Assembly (NCBI GenBank): GCA_026418535.1
Contig: JAOABC010000004.1
Coordinates: 1 to 64,000 of the forward strand
DNA: 64,000 nt
Origin: Hydrogenothermaceae bacterium
GTDB taxonomy: Bacteria > Aquificota > Aquificia > Aquificales > Hydrogenothermaceae
Direction: 5' to 3'
The position numbers were made by a program, and so were the translations under genes. Of this stretch, positions 28,012 to 37,842 are shown in pieces (position 1 is the stretch's first letter; the number at the start of each line of letters is the position of its first letter). Below the pieces are notes generated by a model that saw only the letters and a list, made by a program, of their open reading frames with translations, did no database searches and had not been told where the DNA came from.

Positions 28012-29469
28012 TTATACATTAGGGAATATTCTGTAAATTTGACTTATCTTTTCTACTCTGTCAGCAACGGATATTATACTGCCTTCATCGAAAGGTCTTC
28101 CTATAACCTGTAGACCTACTGGTAGACCTTCTTTTAGTCCACATGGAACACTTATAGCTGGCAGTGTAGCAAGGTTTATTGATACTGTAAATATATCGGA
28201 CAGATACATCTGTATTGGGTCTGAGGATTTTTCTCCTATCTTAAAGGCTACATCCGGAGTAGTCGGTGTAATGATAACATCTACCTTTTCAAAAGCTCTC
28301 ATAAAGTCTTGGTAGATAAGCGTTCTAACTTTTTGAGCTTTTAAGTAGTAGGCGTCGTAGTATCCAGAGGACAGAACGTAGGTCCCTACCATTATCCTTC
28401 TCTTTACCTCTGTTCCAAAACCTTCATCTCTTGTCTTTGCGTACATGCTGTCTATATCCGTGTAATCCTTTGCTCTGTATCCGTATCTTACTCCGTCAAA
28501 CCTTGCAAGGTTAGAAGATGCTTCAGAGGGTGCTATTATGTAGTATGTTTCTATGGCATACTTGGTGTTAGGAAGGGATATCTCCTCCACCGTAGCTCCT
28601 TCTCCTTCTAACCTCTTTACCATCTGCAACAAAATATCTCTTATCTGACTGTCTAAGTCTTCTGGGAAGAACTCTTTAGGTATTCCTATCTTCAGACCAT
28701 TTATCTCTCTTCCCACAAAATCTAAGTAGTTTGGAACTGGAACTGCCTTGGATGTTGAATCTCTATGGTCTCTACCGGCTATTATATTCATCATCAGAGC
28801 AGCATCCTCTACTGTCCTAGTAATCGGACCTATCTGGTCTAAAGAGGAAGCGAAGGCAACTAGACCATACCTTGACACTCTACCGTAAGTGGGCTTTAGC
28901 CCTACCACTCCACAGAATGCGGCAGGCTGTCTTATGGATCCTCCTGTATCAGAACCTAAAGAAGCAGGAACCATTCCGGAAGCTACAGTTGCAGCAGAAC
29001 CTCCAGAGGAACCTCCTGGAACTCTCTCTAAATCCCAAGGGTTTCTAGTTGTAAAGAATGCAGAGTTTTCTGTAGAAGAACCCATAGCAAACTCGTCAAG
29101 GTTTGTTTTTCCAGTGATTATATAACCACTTTCCTTTAACCTCTCCACAACGGTAGCATCAAAAACAGGAACAAAATTCTCCAACATCTTTGAGGAGCAA
29201 GTCGTCCTTATCCCTTTAGTTGAGATGTTGTCTTTTATAGCTATAGGTAGACCAAAAAGAGTAGGGATAGTCTGTAGAGTTACCACATCATCATCTTTCT
29301 TCTTTGCCTCTTCCATAGCGATCTCATCTGTTACAGTAACGTAAGCCTTTATCTTCTTTTCTACATTGTTCTTTCTCTCTATAAAAGCCTGGACTATCTC
29401 AGAAGGTTTTACTTCCTTTGACCGAACTAAACTGGATAACTCCACTAAACTTCTCTTCCATAACTCCAT
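28012..29469 (-). CDS. gatA: Glutamyl/aspartyl-tRNA amidotransferase subunit A
   Basis: 485 residues from ATG at 29469, which overlaps the upstream stop (TGATG). The amidase triad is present: LPIAIKDNI (Lys about 77), [17 protein letters not shown] (cis-Ser about 152) and [19 protein letters not shown] (Ser about 176). It supplies ammonia from glutamine to convert Glu-tRNAGln (and Asp-tRNAAsn) via GatB. gatB/gatC are elsewhere. Subtle: the final 30 residues are standard. Confidence 0.95.
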   Translation of the reverse strand: MELWKRSLVELSSLVRSKEVKPSEIVQAFIERKNNVEKKIKAYVTVTDEIAMEEAKKKDDDVVTLQTIPTLFGLPIAIKDNISTKGIRTTCSSKMLENFVPVFDATVVERLKESGYIITGKTNLDEFAMGSSTENSAFFTTRNPWDLERVPGGSSGGSAATVASGMVPASLGSDTGGSIRQPAAFCGVVGLKPTYGRVSRYGLVAFASSLDQIGPITRTVEDAALMMNIIAGRDHRDSTSKAVPVPNYLDFVGREINGLKIGIPKEFFPEDLDSQIRDILLQMVKRLEGEGATVEEISLPNTKYAIETYYIIAPSEASSNLARFDGVRYGYRAKDYTDIDSMYAKTRDEGFGTEVKRRIMVGTYVLSSGYYDAYYLKAQKVRTLIYQDFMRAFEKVDVIITPTTPDVAFKIGEKSSDPIQMYLSDIFTVSINLATLPAISVPCGLKEGLPVGLQVIGRPFDEGSIISVADRVEKISQIYRIFPNV

Positions 29470-29903
29470 CAAAGCTCTCCTAACTTTTCTTCAGAAGTAG
29501 ATTTTTCTTTGATTGTTAGTTTATCAAAATAATCTTTGCATCTGGTGTCTGGTGTAGCTTTAATTTGGTCCAATTCCTGAGCATGATCTATACACAGAGT
29601 TGTCCAGGGAACAGCTTCAAGCCTTTCCTCCTTTATCTTTTTTCTACAGACCTCACACAGCCCATAACTACCATTATCTATTCTCTCTAAAGATCTATCT
29701 ATCTGGTTTAAAAGCTCCATCTCTATCTCTTCAAGTTGAGACAGGATCTCCTGTGTTATGTCTATAAGGGCATACTCCGGAATATCTCTTGGCTCTCCGG
29801 CTTGTTCAGTCAACACTTTCTGAGTGTCTTCCTGTTTGAAAAACCTCTCCAGTATCTGGGCTCTCTTCTTTAGTAGGATCTTTCTGTATTTCTCTAGTTT
29901 CAT
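29469..29903 (-). CDS. DksA/TraR-type zinc-finger protein
   Basis: 144 residues: N-terminal coiled-coil hairpin (about 1-75) and a C-terminal zinc region [19 protein letters not shown]...LCIDHAQ. The second pair is C-x-x-H where most DksA proteins have C-x-x-C, so the zinc site would be Cys3-His. DksA-like proteins bind the RNA polymerase secondary channel and work with ppGpp. Whether the coiled-coil tip carries the acidic pair needed for this is not obvious here. Co-transcribed with gatA. Confidence 0.78.
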   Translation of the reverse strand: MKLEKYRKILLKKRAQILERFFKQEDTQKVLTEQAGEPRDIPEYALIDITQEILSQLEEIEMELLNQIDRSLERIDNGSYGLCEVCRKKIKEERLEAVPWTTLCIDHAQELDQIKATPDTRCKDYFDKLTIKEKSTSEEKLGEL

Positions 29904-30005
29904 TATATTTTCCCTTTCTGTATAGAATATTTTAAAATTATAGCATATAAGAAAGGTAGAGATGTTAGTGTTAAAATATTATAGAAAAATTTAATGAGGT
30001 AATAA

Positions 30006-30320
30006 ATGGTGCTTCTATATCCTTTTCTTTTCATCCTTGGCTTTTTATCTGGTTTAGTCTATTTCTGGCATATGTGGAAGAGTATAGGAAATTATGGAAC
30101 CAAAAAGAGTAAAGTTCTTATGAGTATGGTGGTTAGACTTCCATTCCCCATAGTGGCATCCCTCGTCGGATATCTAATTGGGAAGTTTGAAGGGATTATA
30201 GCCGTACTGGTAGGTTTTACAACCTTTCAGATTATATTCCTTGTGAAAAAAGGAAAAGCACTGAAGAGAGAGCTAGAAGAGGAGCTAAAGAGGGAAAGTG
30301 AAGGCAAGAAAAAAGATTAG
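30006..30320 (+). CDS. Small membrane protein, AtpI/AtpR-like
   Basis: 104 residues with three hydrophobic stretches (about 3-22, 40-62, 60-80) and a charged, KEL-rich tail. GFLSGLVYFWHMW followed by the R-x-P region resembles the small AtpR/AtpI helper proteins of ATP synthases, but no atp genes are near and the match is by appearance only. Starts a plus-strand run; preceded by a weak AGGT site. Its tail overlaps the start of the next gene. Confidence 0.5.
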   Translation: MVLLYPFLFILGFLSGLVYFWHMWKSIGNYGTKKSKVLMSMVVRLPFPIVASLVGYLIGKFEGIIAVLVGFTTFQIIFLVKKGKALKRELEEELKRESEGKKKD

Positions 30321-30783
30321 ATTTCTGTTCTCAAAACTTATAGATAGACTCTCGAACATAGACAACAGCCTTATAAAGTTTTTGGAAAACTTTGATAGAA
30401 TAGTGCACCTATTTTTGGCAGTTTTGATAGTTTTTGTCACCATAGCTATATTTACGTGGTTTATCCATGATGTTGTAAACCTGTTTAAGAGTGTAGTTGA
30501 GTTCAAAAAAAACATAAGTTCTAACGCTCTTAGGCTCTTTGGAACAGCTATACTCCTATGGCCTCTTTCCTCCTTACTAAAGGCGGAGATAGAGGTTATA
30601 AAGGGTGGGAAAATTTCCCTAAATTTGTTTATAGATACAGCCATAGCAAGTTCTATCCGGTCTGTGTTGATATCCTCTGCGGAAGGAGAGGAGGTAGACA
30701 CGTACAAGTTCGTAGTTGCTATAGTAGCTTTGGCTGTAGTTAGGTTGATAGTTGTCTACACGGAGAATTTAGAGAGGAGATGA
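30298..30783 (+). CDS. PsiE-family (phosphate-starvation-inducible E) protein
   Basis: 161 residues starting at GTG inside the preceding gene. Four membrane helices (about 37-58, 83-100, 108-123, 138-153) with a charged linker and a final YTENLERR. The pattern fits PsiE, an inner-membrane protein of unknown function induced by phosphate limitation in enterobacteria. The name reflects family likeness only; no Pho box was looked for beyond a glance. Confidence 0.6.
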   Translation: MKARKKIRFLFSKLIDRLSNIDNSLIKFLENFDRIVHLFLAVLIVFVTIAIFTWFIHDVVNLFKSVVEFKKNISSNALRLFGTAILLWPLSSLLKAEIEVIKGGKISLNLFIDTAIASSIRSVLISSAEGEEVDTYKFVVAIVALAVVRLIVVYTENLERR

Positions 30784-30786
30784 GAG

Positions 30787-31581
30787 ATGGAGATACACGA
30801 AGTAGTTAAAGTCTTAGGTATATTCATCCTGGGACTCTCTGTAGGTAGCTTTTTAAATGTTGTGATATACAGGATACCCAGAGATATGAGTATAGTATAC
30901 CCTCCATCTACCTGTCCTTCCTGTAAAAGTAGGATAAAGTGGTTGGACAACATTCCCATCATATCTTACTTGCTACTGAGAGGAAGGTGTAGATACTGCG
31001 GCAGTCATATTGGGATGAGATACCAACTGGTTGAACTTATAACTGGTATATCTGCTGTTCTAACGTATACCAAATTTGGTTTTGGTTTAGATTTCCTTTT
31101 TTACTTCTACTTTGTCGGGAGTATGATAGCCCTGACTTTCATAGACATAGAGTTTAAGATTATTCCAGACCAGATAAACTTTGGTGGGCTTTTTGTAGGA
31201 CTTGTCTTCAGTGTTGTAAAGTCTATAAAAGAGGTTTCCTTTGAGCCTGTTATATCCGCAATAGTTGGATCGTTAGTAGGGGCAGGGTTTTTATTCTTCA
31301 TAGCATACCTCTACCTAAAGATAAGAGGCATAGAGGGACTTGGAATGGGAGATGTGAAGCTCCTTACCTTCATAGGTAGTTATACAGGCTGGTTTGGTTC
31401 TCTCTTTACTATCTTCTTTGGATCTTTAGTAGGAGCTGTAGTTGGTGTTGTACTTATAAAACTGATGAAGAAAGACTACTACTATGAGATACCTTTTGGT
31501 CCGTTTTTGGCTTTGGCAGGGTTGATATATCTTTTTTTTGGAGAGTATATAGAAAAATTCTACTTTGGAGGGACAGGATGA
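30787..31581 (+). CDS. pilD: Type IV prepilin peptidase / N-methyltransferase
   Basis: 264 residues. SFLNVVIYRIPR then the tetra-cysteine cluster CPSCKSRIKW...GRCRYCG (about 38-76) and the aspartate proteinase pair FIDIEFKIIPD (about 121) and the GMGDVKLLTFIG (GxGD, about 186) are all present, with about seven membrane helices. Processes and N-methylates type IV pilin-like precursors at the inner membrane. Pilin genes are not in the window. Confidence 0.95.
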   Translation: MEIHEVVKVLGIFILGLSVGSFLNVVIYRIPRDMSIVYPPSTCPSCKSRIKWLDNIPIISYLLLRGRCRYCGSHIGMRYQLVELITGISAVLTYTKFGFGLDFLFYFYFVGSMIALTFIDIEFKIIPDQINFGGLFVGLVFSVVKSIKEVSFEPVISAIVGSLVGAGFLFFIAYLYLKIRGIEGLGMGDVKLLTFIGSYTGWFGSLFTIFFGSLVGAVVGVVLIKLMKKDYYYEIPFGPFLALAGLIYLFFGEYIEKFYFGGTG

Positions 31582-31913
31582 AGAACGGCCTTAAGATCAA
31601 CTACAAGGTATGGTTAGAAAAAGATGGAGAGATAGTGATAGGTCAGGGTAAGGAGCTACTGCTGAGATACATTAATGAAACAGGATCTATACACCAAGCT
31701 GCAAAGAAACTAAACATGAACTATAGGAAAGCTTTCTATTACATAAAAGCTATGGAGGAGAGGTTAGGAAAGAAACTGGTTGAGAGCTATCGAGGTGGAG
31801 CAACAAGAGGTGGTTCCAAGCTAACCCAAGAGGCTAAGAAGCTCCTAGAAAAGTATGAGAAGATAATAAACACACTGGATGAAGTTATAAGGAATTTAGA
31901 GAAGGATGCCTGA
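31578..31913 (+). CDS. ModE-type DNA-binding regulator, HTH only
   Basis: 111 residues. The winged helix-turn-helix (about 25-85) with GSIHQAAKKLNMNYRKAFYYIKAME and GGATRGGSKLTQEAKKLL matches the N-terminal domain of ModE-type regulators, but the molbindin sensor domain is missing. Such short forms occur in many bacteria; target unknown. Overlaps pilD by four bases and the next gene by eight. Confidence 0.78.
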   Translation: MKNGLKINYKVWLEKDGEIVIGQGKELLLRYINETGSIHQAAKKLNMNYRKAFYYIKAMEERLGKKLVESYRGGATRGGSKLTQEAKKLLEKYEKIINTLDEVIRNLEKDA

Positions 31914-32244
31914 TATACACTCAAGGAAGATATACTTTGCATCCCTTTTCTCAGTTTTTATACTCTTTGGTATACTTATAATAGCCAGGACACCGTTTAA
32001 TCTCTTGATAGACGAGGGACTGTTATACTTAATCTCCACTTCTGCTATAATCCCTGCTCTACTTATATTTATGAAGAGAAAAAGGATAGAGCTGAAAGTG
32101 GTTGTTGGGTATATTCCAGGGATATTGGGCTTTATCATCTCTATACTGTCCAATAACAGCGTTTACTTTCTAATATCCTTCCCTATATTTTTACTTAGCT
32201 TTATAGTCATATTCCCAAGGAGGAAAGATGGAAGACTATTTTGA
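31906..32244 (+). CDS. Small four-helix membrane protein, unknown
   Basis: 112 residues with four membrane helices (about 8-27, 36-55, 63-80, 82-103) and a charged RRKDGRLF tail. No family recognised. It overlaps both neighbours, so it is translationally coupled to the ModE-like regulator and to the heptose nucleotidyltransferase gene, which favours it being a real gene. Confidence 0.5.
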   Translation: MPDIHSRKIYFASLFSVFILFGILIIARTPFNLLIDEGLLYLISTSAIIPALLIFMKRKRIELKVVVGYIPGILGFIISILSNNSVYFLISFPIFLLSFIVIFPRRKDGRLF

Positions 32245-32689
32245 GAGATTAAGCAAACTAAAGAAGGAAGGAAAGAGAATAGTTTTCACAAATGGATGCT
32301 TTGACATAATCCATGCTGGGCATGTGGACTACCTTGAAAAGGCAAGATCTTTGGGTAATTTTCTCATAGTAGGGTTAAATAGTGACGGCTCTGTTCGGAG
32401 ACTAAAAGGACCAGACAGACCGGTAAACTCCCAAGAACAGAGGAAGAGAGTTTTAGAAGCTCTAAAGTCTGTAGATATGGTTATAATCTTCGAAGAAGAT
32501 ACTCCAGAAAGGCTGATAAGAGAGATAAAGCCGGATGTACTAGTAAAGGGTGGAGACTGGAGCATAGAAAACATAGTCGGTGCGGATTTTGTTCTTTCTT
32601 ATGGTGGGGAGGTCTACACAGTAGACTTCATCTACGATACCTCAACAACTAAGATAATCCAGAAGGTAAGAGATGGGTCTGGCAAATAA
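32228..32689 (+). CDS. Heptose-1-phosphate adenylyltransferase (HldE C-domain type)
   Basis: 153 residues. FTNGCFDIIHAGHVDYLEKARSLG carries the HxGH motif, then LIVGLNSDGSVRRLKGPDRPVN and LVKGGDW, and STTKIIQKVR at the end. Makes ADP-heptose for LPS core from the 1-phosphate. A stand-alone version of the C-terminal half of HldE; the kinase part is not adjacent. ATG follows GAGGAAAG and overlaps the preceding gene. Confidence 0.9.
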   Translation: MEDYFERLSKLKKEGKRIVFTNGCFDIIHAGHVDYLEKARSLGNFLIVGLNSDGSVRRLKGPDRPVNSQEQRKRVLEALKSVDMVIIFEEDTPERLIREIKPDVLVKGGDWSIENIVGADFVLSYGGEVYTVDFIYDTSTTKIIQKVRDGSGK

Positions 32690-33224
32690 ACTTACCCTCC
32701 TGAGAATATTCTTAGTTCCCATATTCATCATACTTATAGGCTATAGCGAGCCTCTCTATGCCCTGATCGTGTTTACAGTTGCAGGCTTAACAGACGCTAT
32801 AGACGGCTACGTTGCAAGGAAAAGGAACGAGATAACCCAGTTTGGCAAGATTGTAGACCCTATAGCTGACAAGACCTTACTCTTATCAGCATTTGTGTTT
32901 ATATACAACAGTAGCTTGATGTACAAATTTCCATTCTGGTTTGTGGTACTGGTTATCTCGAGAGATGTTTACATACTCCTTGGAAGCTTCTTGATATACT
33001 TGATAAAGGGACATCTAAAGGTAAACCCTTCCATATTTGGTAAAATGACAACCTTCTTACAGATAGGAATTGTTATATACGTCCTTGTATCAAACATCTA
33101 CAGTAACGTATACAATCCCTACATCTACAACACACTACTGGGTGTAACTGTGTTTATGATGGTCTTATCCATCTTGAGATACTCATACGACGGGATAAAC
33201 CAACTCAACTCTATGACAAGATAA
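32673..33224 (+). CDS. pgsA: Phosphatidylglycerophosphate synthase
   Basis: 183 residues, about four membrane helices. The CDP-alcohol phosphotransferase signature D-G-x2-A-R-x8-G-x3-D-x3-D is complete: DGYVARKRNEITQFGKIVDPIAD (split here from about 38). It makes phosphatidylglycerol phosphate. ATG overlaps hldE-like stop; convergent with the dapE-like gene, with which it shares 14 bases at the 3' ends. Confidence 0.93.
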   Translation: MGLANKLTLLRIFLVPIFIILIGYSEPLYALIVFTVAGLTDAIDGYVARKRNEITQFGKIVDPIADKTLLLSAFVFIYNSSLMYKFPFWFVVLVISRDVYILLGSFLIYLIKGHLKVNPSIFGKMTTFLQIGIVIYVLVSNIYSNVYNPYIYNTLLGVTVFMMVLSILRYSYDGINQLNSMTR

Positions 33225-34272
33225 ATCCAGAGAGTACATTGAATGATTCCATTAAGTTATCTATAGGTATATACTCATTCCTTTGGTGAGCCTGGGCCGG
33301 GTCTCCTGGACCAAAGTTGACAGCATCAATCCCATACTCACTGAGTCTTCCTACATCAGTCCAAGCTTGTTTAGCCTCTATCTTTAGGTTGTACTTAGAA
33401 ACTAACTCCATAACAAGGAGGTTGTCTTTACAGACTCTACCAGCTGGGGAGACATCTGTAAACTCTATCTCCACTTCATCCCCAACAAACTCTATAAGGT
33501 TCATCTTTGCTTGCTGAATAGATTTCCCTGGAGCAAAACGGTAGTTGAGGTTAAGTTTAAACTCCTCCGGAATTATGTTCCTACCTCCGGAGAAATGACA
33601 CATAGTGGCGTTTATAACTTCATAGAACTTAAGACCGTCAAAATCATACTCTACCCTACCAAACTCTGAAAGTTTTTTAAGAAGATTATGAGCTTTATGA
33701 ATAGCATTATCTCCTTCCCAAGGGCGTGCTGAGTGAGCTCTTTTACCCTTAAACATCACCCAGGCATGCATAGTTCCAAGACATCCAAGCTGAACTGTGT
33801 TATTGGTAGGTTCAAGGGCAAAAACCAGATCAGCTCTTTGTATAATATCATACTCTTTCAAAAGTGGCTCTAAGCCGTTATCCCTGTAAGGACCTTCCTC
33901 CTTCTCATAGAATACATATATCAGGTTGTAGTTTGAATCTTTATCTTTTAGATACTCTATAAGAGTCATCATAACAGCAAGACCACCCTTCATATCACTT
34001 GCACCAAGACCGTATATCCTGTTATCTATAACTTTTCCTGTATAGTCGTTGCTACCGGGAACTGTGTCTATGTGCCCTAAAAGACAGATAGTCCTTTTAT
34101 GTAGGTTGAAATCTGTAAAGGCAATAAGAGAATTGCTGTGCCGGATTATGTTTGAAGAAGGGAAGTACTTTAATAAAAAGTCTTCAACGTAATCAGCTAT
34201 CTTCTTCTCATTACCGATAACAGAGTTTATGCTAACCAGTTTTATAGTATGGTTTATCAGACATTCCTTCAC
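33211..34272 (-). CDS. M20 peptidase, succinyl-diaminopimelate desuccinylase-like
   Basis: 353 residues starting at GTG. LLGHIDTVPG (metal His and catalytic Asp), GASDMKGGLA (bridging Asp), FYEKEEGP (catalytic and metal Glu), FALEPTN (metal) and AHQRNEYI (last His) are the co-catalytic zinc motifs in order. Compact dimerisation domain (about 175-285). DapE (lysine pathway) is the best guess; N-acetyl-ornithine/lysine deacylase is the chief alternative. Overlaps the IclR gene by four bases. Confidence 0.82.
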   Translation of the reverse strand: MKECLINHTIKLVSINSVIGNEKKIADYVEDFLLKYFPSSNIIRHSNSLIAFTDFNLHKRTICLLGHIDTVPGSNDYTGKVIDNRIYGLGASDMKGGLAVMMTLIEYLKDKDSNYNLIYVFYEKEEGPYRDNGLEPLLKEYDIIQRADLVFALEPTNNTVQLGCLGTMHAWVMFKGKRAHSARPWEGDNAIHKAHNLLKKLSEFGRVEYDFDGLKFYEVINATMCHFSGGRNIIPEEFKLNLNYRFAPGKSIQQAKMNLIEFVGDEVEIEFTDVSPAGRVCKDNLLVMELVSKYNLKIEAKQAWTDVGRLSEYGIDAVNFGPGDPAQAHQRNEYIPIDNLMESFNVLSGFILS

Positions 34273-35063
34273 AGTTGAACCTCTTTTGAGTAGCCCAATT
34301 TCTCTGATAGTTCCTCTGAAGCTTCTAAAAACCTATCCTTTATCTTACCCGTCAGTAGGTTGAAGGGAAGTCTGAAGGACGGTGCAGATAGTGTTAGAGC
34401 TGCAATAATATCTCCCGTGTAGTTTCTAACAGGGACAGATATACATCTGACCTCTTTTTCCCACTCTTCATTATCTACCGCGTAGCCTTTTTCCCTGGTC
34501 TGCCTTAACTCTTTCAAAAGTTTTTCTCTGTCTGTTATTGTATTTTCTGTGAACTTTTCTAACTTCACCTCTTTAAAAAACTCTTCTAAATCTTCCTTGT
34601 CCATATAGGCAAGGTGTATCTTTCCAGAGGCAGAAGCATACATGGGAAGTAGTCTACCGACCCTCGACTTTACTACAACTTTCCTTTGAACTTCGAAAGC
34701 GTCTATGTAGACTATCTCAAAATTACTCTTAGTTGCAAGGTATACATTCTCTCCAAACTCGTTTGCAAGCTTCTGAAGGTATGGTCTTGCTTGCTTTCTT
34801 ATCTCTCCGTGGAGTAGATAAGACTGCCCAAGCTCAAAGTTCTTTATTCCAAGTGTGTATATCCTCCTTCTCTTATTGTAATCCAAGTATCCTCGAATGA
34901 TTAGAATCTCTAGAATCTTCTCTAATGTCTGGGGTGAGATGTTGAATCTCTCCTCTATGTCCCTTAGCTTCATACTGTTTTTTTTAGCTACGTAGAATAG
35001 GATATCGAAAGCAAGGTCAACATTTTGGACTATGTAGTCTGACTTTTCCCTTTTACGATGCAT
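34269..35063 (-). CDS. IclR-family transcriptional regulator
   Basis: 264 residues: N-terminal winged helix (about 10-70) with LRDIEERFNISPQTLEKILEIL and a C-terminal effector domain with GRLLPMYASASGKIHLAYM and the REKGYAVDNEEWEKEVRCISVPV blocks, both standard. Overlaps and precedes the dapE-like gene, so it may control it. Effector not identifiable; no palindromic operator stood out in the 35-base gap before the tRNAs. Confidence 0.9.
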   Translation of the reverse strand: MHRKREKSDYIVQNVDLAFDILFYVAKKNSMKLRDIEERFNISPQTLEKILEILIIRGYLDYNKRRRIYTLGIKNFELGQSYLLHGEIRKQARPYLQKLANEFGENVYLATKSNFEIVYIDAFEVQRKVVVKSRVGRLLPMYASASGKIHLAYMDKEDLEEFFKEVKLEKFTENTITDREKLLKELRQTREKGYAVDNEEWEKEVRCISVPVRNYTGDIIAALTLSAPSFRLPFNLLTGKIKDRFLEASEELSEKLGYSKEVQL

Positions 35064-35097
35064 TATACCAATCTTTGTTGTTTTTTTTCTTAAAAAG

Positions 35098-35173
35098 CGG
35101 AGCCGACGGGATTCGAACCCGCGACCTCCTGCGTGACAGGCAGGCGTTCTGGGCCGAGCTGAACTACGGCTCC
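35098..35173 (-). tRNA. tRNA-Asp (GUC anticodon)
   Basis: Minus-strand cloverleaf: acceptor GGAGCCG/CGGCTCC, discriminator G, anticodon stem CCTGC/GCAGG with loop CTGTCAC (anticodon GTC), T arm GCGGG-TTCGAAT-CCCGT. CCA not encoded. Second of a Val-Asp tandem. Confidence 0.95.
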
Positions 35174-35179
35174 GTTTAA

Positions 35180-35253
35180 TGGGCGGTAGAGGATTCGAAC
35201 CTCTGACCCCCTCCTTGTAAGGGAGGTGCTCTGGCCAGCTGAGCTAACCGCCC
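35180..35253 (-). tRNA. tRNA-Val (UAC anticodon)
   Basis: Minus-strand cloverleaf: acceptor GGGCGGT/ACCGCCC, discriminator A, anticodon loop CTTACAA between CTCCC and GGAGG (anticodon TAC), T arm AGAGG-TTCGAAT-CCTCT. CCA not encoded. Six bases before tRNA-Asp; both follow leuB on the same strand. Confidence 0.95.
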
Positions 35254-35310
35254 AGGAGATAAATATTATATTATATTTTTTTTAAGAATGCAAGTTTTCA
35301 AAACTCTCCT

Positions 35311-36384
35311 TTACAACCTTCTTGCTATCTCTTCAGCCATATCGAAGGTTCCTACTTTCGTAGTCCCTACAGACCATATATCCACCGTTCTAAAGCCATC
35401 ATCAAGGGTTTTCTCAACGGCTATCTCTATGTCTCTCGCAGCTTTTGGTAACTTACAGGTTATATCTAGCATCATAGCAGCAGATAGGATTGTAGCTATA
35501 GGGTTTGCTATACCTTTACCTGCTATATCTGGAGCAGAGCCGTGTATAGGTTCATAAAAGGCGTATCTCTCTCCTATACTGGCTGATGGTAGCATTCCCA
35601 GGCTTCCAGTTAGAGCTCCTGCCTCATCGGATATTATATCCCCAAAGATGTTTCCTGTAACTATAACATCAAAATCTTTAGGTCTCCTTATCAGTTGCAT
35701 AGCACAGTTGTCAACATACATATGCTCCAGTTCTACATCAGAGTAGTCTGCATGGACTTCGTTCACTATATCTCTCCACATACCACTCACTTCCAGAACG
35801 TTAGCTTTGTCTACACTTGTGACTTTATTTCTTCTTTTCCTTGCCAGTTCAAAGGCAAGCTTTGCTATTCTCCTAACTTCGTGTTCGTAGTATATCATAG
35901 TGTTGTATCCTACTCTCTCTCCATTCCTTACTTCTCTACCCCTTGGTTCTCCAAAGTATACATCTCCTGTAAGCTCCCTCAGGACTAGAAGGTCAACTCC
36001 TTTTATTACAGACTCTTTGAGTGGAGAAGCATCCAAAAGAGGTTCATAGGCCTTAGCTGGTCTTAGGTTTGCAAAGAGTTGTAGCTCTTTCCTTATCCGG
36101 AGAAGTCCTTTCTCAGGCCTTTTATCTGTTGGAAGATTATCCCACTTCTCCCCACCAACAGCACCGAATAGAATAGCATCACTTTCCTTACATATCCTTA
36201 GGGTTTCCTCTGGAAGTGGATCTCCAGTTTCATCGATGGCAGCACCACCAACTAAACCATACTTGTACTCAAAATGTACGTTGTACTTTTTAGATACAAT
36301 ATCCAATACCCTTATAGTGGCATCGACAATCTCCGGACCTATACCATCTCCTGGTAGAACGGCGATTTTAAAGACTTTCTTCAT
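35311..36384 (-). CDS. leuB: 3-isopropylmalate dehydrogenase
   Basis: 357 residues from ATG at 36384; the frame opens earlier at a TTG but GGAGG lies between, so this ATG is preferred. [31 protein letters not shown], the [14 protein letters not shown] catalytic Lys/Asp region, and the [20 protein letters not shown]-terminal motif are all in place. NAD-dependent decarboxylation in leucine synthesis, with leuC at 12.9 kb. Follows nadC by 15 bases. Confidence 0.96.
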   Translation of the reverse strand: MKKVFKIAVLPGDGIGPEIVDATIRVLDIVSKKYNVHFEYKYGLVGGAAIDETGDPLPEETLRICKESDAILFGAVGGEKWDNLPTDKRPEKGLLRIRKELQLFANLRPAKAYEPLLDASPLKESVIKGVDLLVLRELTGDVYFGEPRGREVRNGERVGYNTMIYYEHEVRRIAKLAFELARKRRNKVTSVDKANVLEVSGMWRDIVNEVHADYSDVELEHMYVDNCAMQLIRRPKDFDVIVTGNIFGDIISDEAGALTGSLGMLPSASIGERYAFYEPIHGSAPDIAGKGIANPIATILSAAMMLDITCKLPKAARDIEIAVEKTLDDGFRTVDIWSVGTTKVGTFDMAEEIARRL

Positions 36385-36399
36385 CTTAACCTCCAAGTT

Positions 36400-37233
36400 T
36401 TATTTAAACCTTAGACTTATATCCACCCATCTTGCTGAGTGTATGATTGCTCCAGATGAGACGAAGTCTACTCCTGTAAGTCCGTAATCCCTCACGTTCT
36501 CTAAGGTTATGTTTCCGGATGCTTCTAAAAGCTTCTTCCCTTTGTTCATCTCTATAGCCTTTCTTACATCATCAAGAGACATGTTATCTAACATCACTAT
36601 GTCTACCTCTGTACTTAAGGCTTCTTCAAACTCCTCAAGGTTTGATACCTCAACCTCAACCTTAACCATAGGGGAAACTCTACTCTTCACATACTCAACA
36701 GCTTTAGTAATAGAACCAACCATTTTTATGTGATTATCCTTCAACATAACCATGTCGTACAGAGAAAACCTATGGTTCTTACCACCTCCAACTTTAACGG
36801 CATACTTTTCAAAGGCTCTAAAACCAGGAGTGGTCTTCCTTGTGTCTAATATTCTGGTTCTTAAACCCTCTAGGACGTCTACATACTTTCTTGTTTGGGT
36901 AGCTATACCTGAAAGTTTCTGGAGTATGTTCAGAGAGACTCTCTCAGCTTTTAGAAGACTCTTACCGTTTCCTTCCAACCTAGCAATAACCTGACCCTTT
37001 CCCACAAACTCTCCATCTTCTTTACACTTCTCAAACTTCACATCCTGGTCTAGAACTTTAAACACTTCCCCTGTAAAATCTAAACCAGCTACTATAAACT
37101 CTTCCTTTGCTATGATCTCTCCAGAAACATACCTTGATATAGGTAAATTATCTGTAGTTATATCACTATAACCAATATCTTCTTCTAAAAACTCTTCTAT
37201 TTTCTTCCGGAGAAAGATCTTGTTTAAACTCAT
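36400..37233 (-). CDS. nadC: Nicotinate-nucleotide pyrophosphorylase (QPRTase)
   Basis: 277 residues. EEDIGYSDITTDNL at the N-terminus, ERVSLNILQKLSGIAT, ILDTRKTTPGFRAFEKYAVKVGGGKNHR and VEVEVSNLEEFEEAL/DIVMLDNMS are the NadC signatures. It converts quinolinate to nicotinate mononucleotide in NAD synthesis. Between the lytic transglycosylase gene and leuB, likely one transcript. Confidence 0.95.
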   Translation of the reverse strand: MSLNKIFLRKKIEEFLEEDIGYSDITTDNLPISRYVSGEIIAKEEFIVAGLDFTGEVFKVLDQDVKFEKCKEDGEFVGKGQVIARLEGNGKSLLKAERVSLNILQKLSGIATQTRKYVDVLEGLRTRILDTRKTTPGFRAFEKYAVKVGGGKNHRFSLYDMVMLKDNHIKMVGSITKAVEYVKSRVSPMVKVEVEVSNLEEFEEALSTEVDIVMLDNMSLDDVRKAIEMNKGKKLLEASGNITLENVRDYGLTGVDFVSSGAIIHSARWVDISLRFK

Positions 37234-37241
37234 CCTGCGGT

Positions 37242-37748
37242 CTAATTACCTCTCTTTGCTACAAATCCCATAGATATAAGAGCCCTGTAGACTTTGTAAG
37301 CATAATCTCTCCTTCCATTATATCTCCATATAGCATCCCAGGTAAATCCGTACCTATTTATGTTTTCCCGGAGTATAAAAGCTGACACCGTGAGGTTATT
37401 ACATGGATCTAGTAGAGAAACAGGGTCTATATTAAACCTCCGGATATTGGAAACGTTTATTTGGCCTATACCAACATCGTAGTTATAGCCGTTCTGGTGT
37501 AAGTATTTCACGTAGTATACAGCCTCTTCGTAGCTCTTTGGGTTGATGACCTTAACAGACATTCCATTCTGGTTTATGTTCATTACCCAAGGTCTAAACC
37601 CACTCTCCACTTTTGCTATGGCAACAAGAAGAGCAGGAGGTATGTTATACCTTGACGCTGCCTCTGCAAAGCATTTATTCAAATCCTGGGCTTTAGAACC
37701 AAGACTTAGAAACATCAGTAAAACAAAAAATATAAACACTCTCTCCAT
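37242..37748 (-). CDS. Exported lytic transglycosylase-like (SLT) protein
   Basis: 168 residues with a signal peptide (about 1-20, cut near SKAQD). The SLT fold motifs IAKVESGFRPWVMN (catalytic Glu), YDVGIGQIN and IWRYNGRRDYAYKVY are present. Similar one-domain proteins (IagB/PilT-like) act on peptidoglycan around pili or secretion machines. Which machine is not indicated here. Confidence 0.85.
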   Translation of the reverse strand: MERVFIFFVLLMFLSLGSKAQDLNKCFAEAASRYNIPPALLVAIAKVESGFRPWVMNINQNGMSVKVINPKSYEEAVYYVKYLHQNGYNYDVGIGQINVSNIRRFNIDPVSLLDPCNNLTVSAFILRENINRYGFTWDAIWRYNGRRDYAYKVYRALISMGFVAKRGN

Positions 37749-37842
37749 AACAGTTATATTTTAGCAAAAAATTTAGTCATAGTTAGATTTTAAAGATATG
37801 GTATATAATCTATGTAAGCAAACAAAATTGTGGGAGAAAAGA

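Noticed and set aside
30298-30783. Pho-box control of the psiE-like gene
   Set aside because: No convincing Pho-box repeat was seen near the start; the gene begins inside its neighbour.
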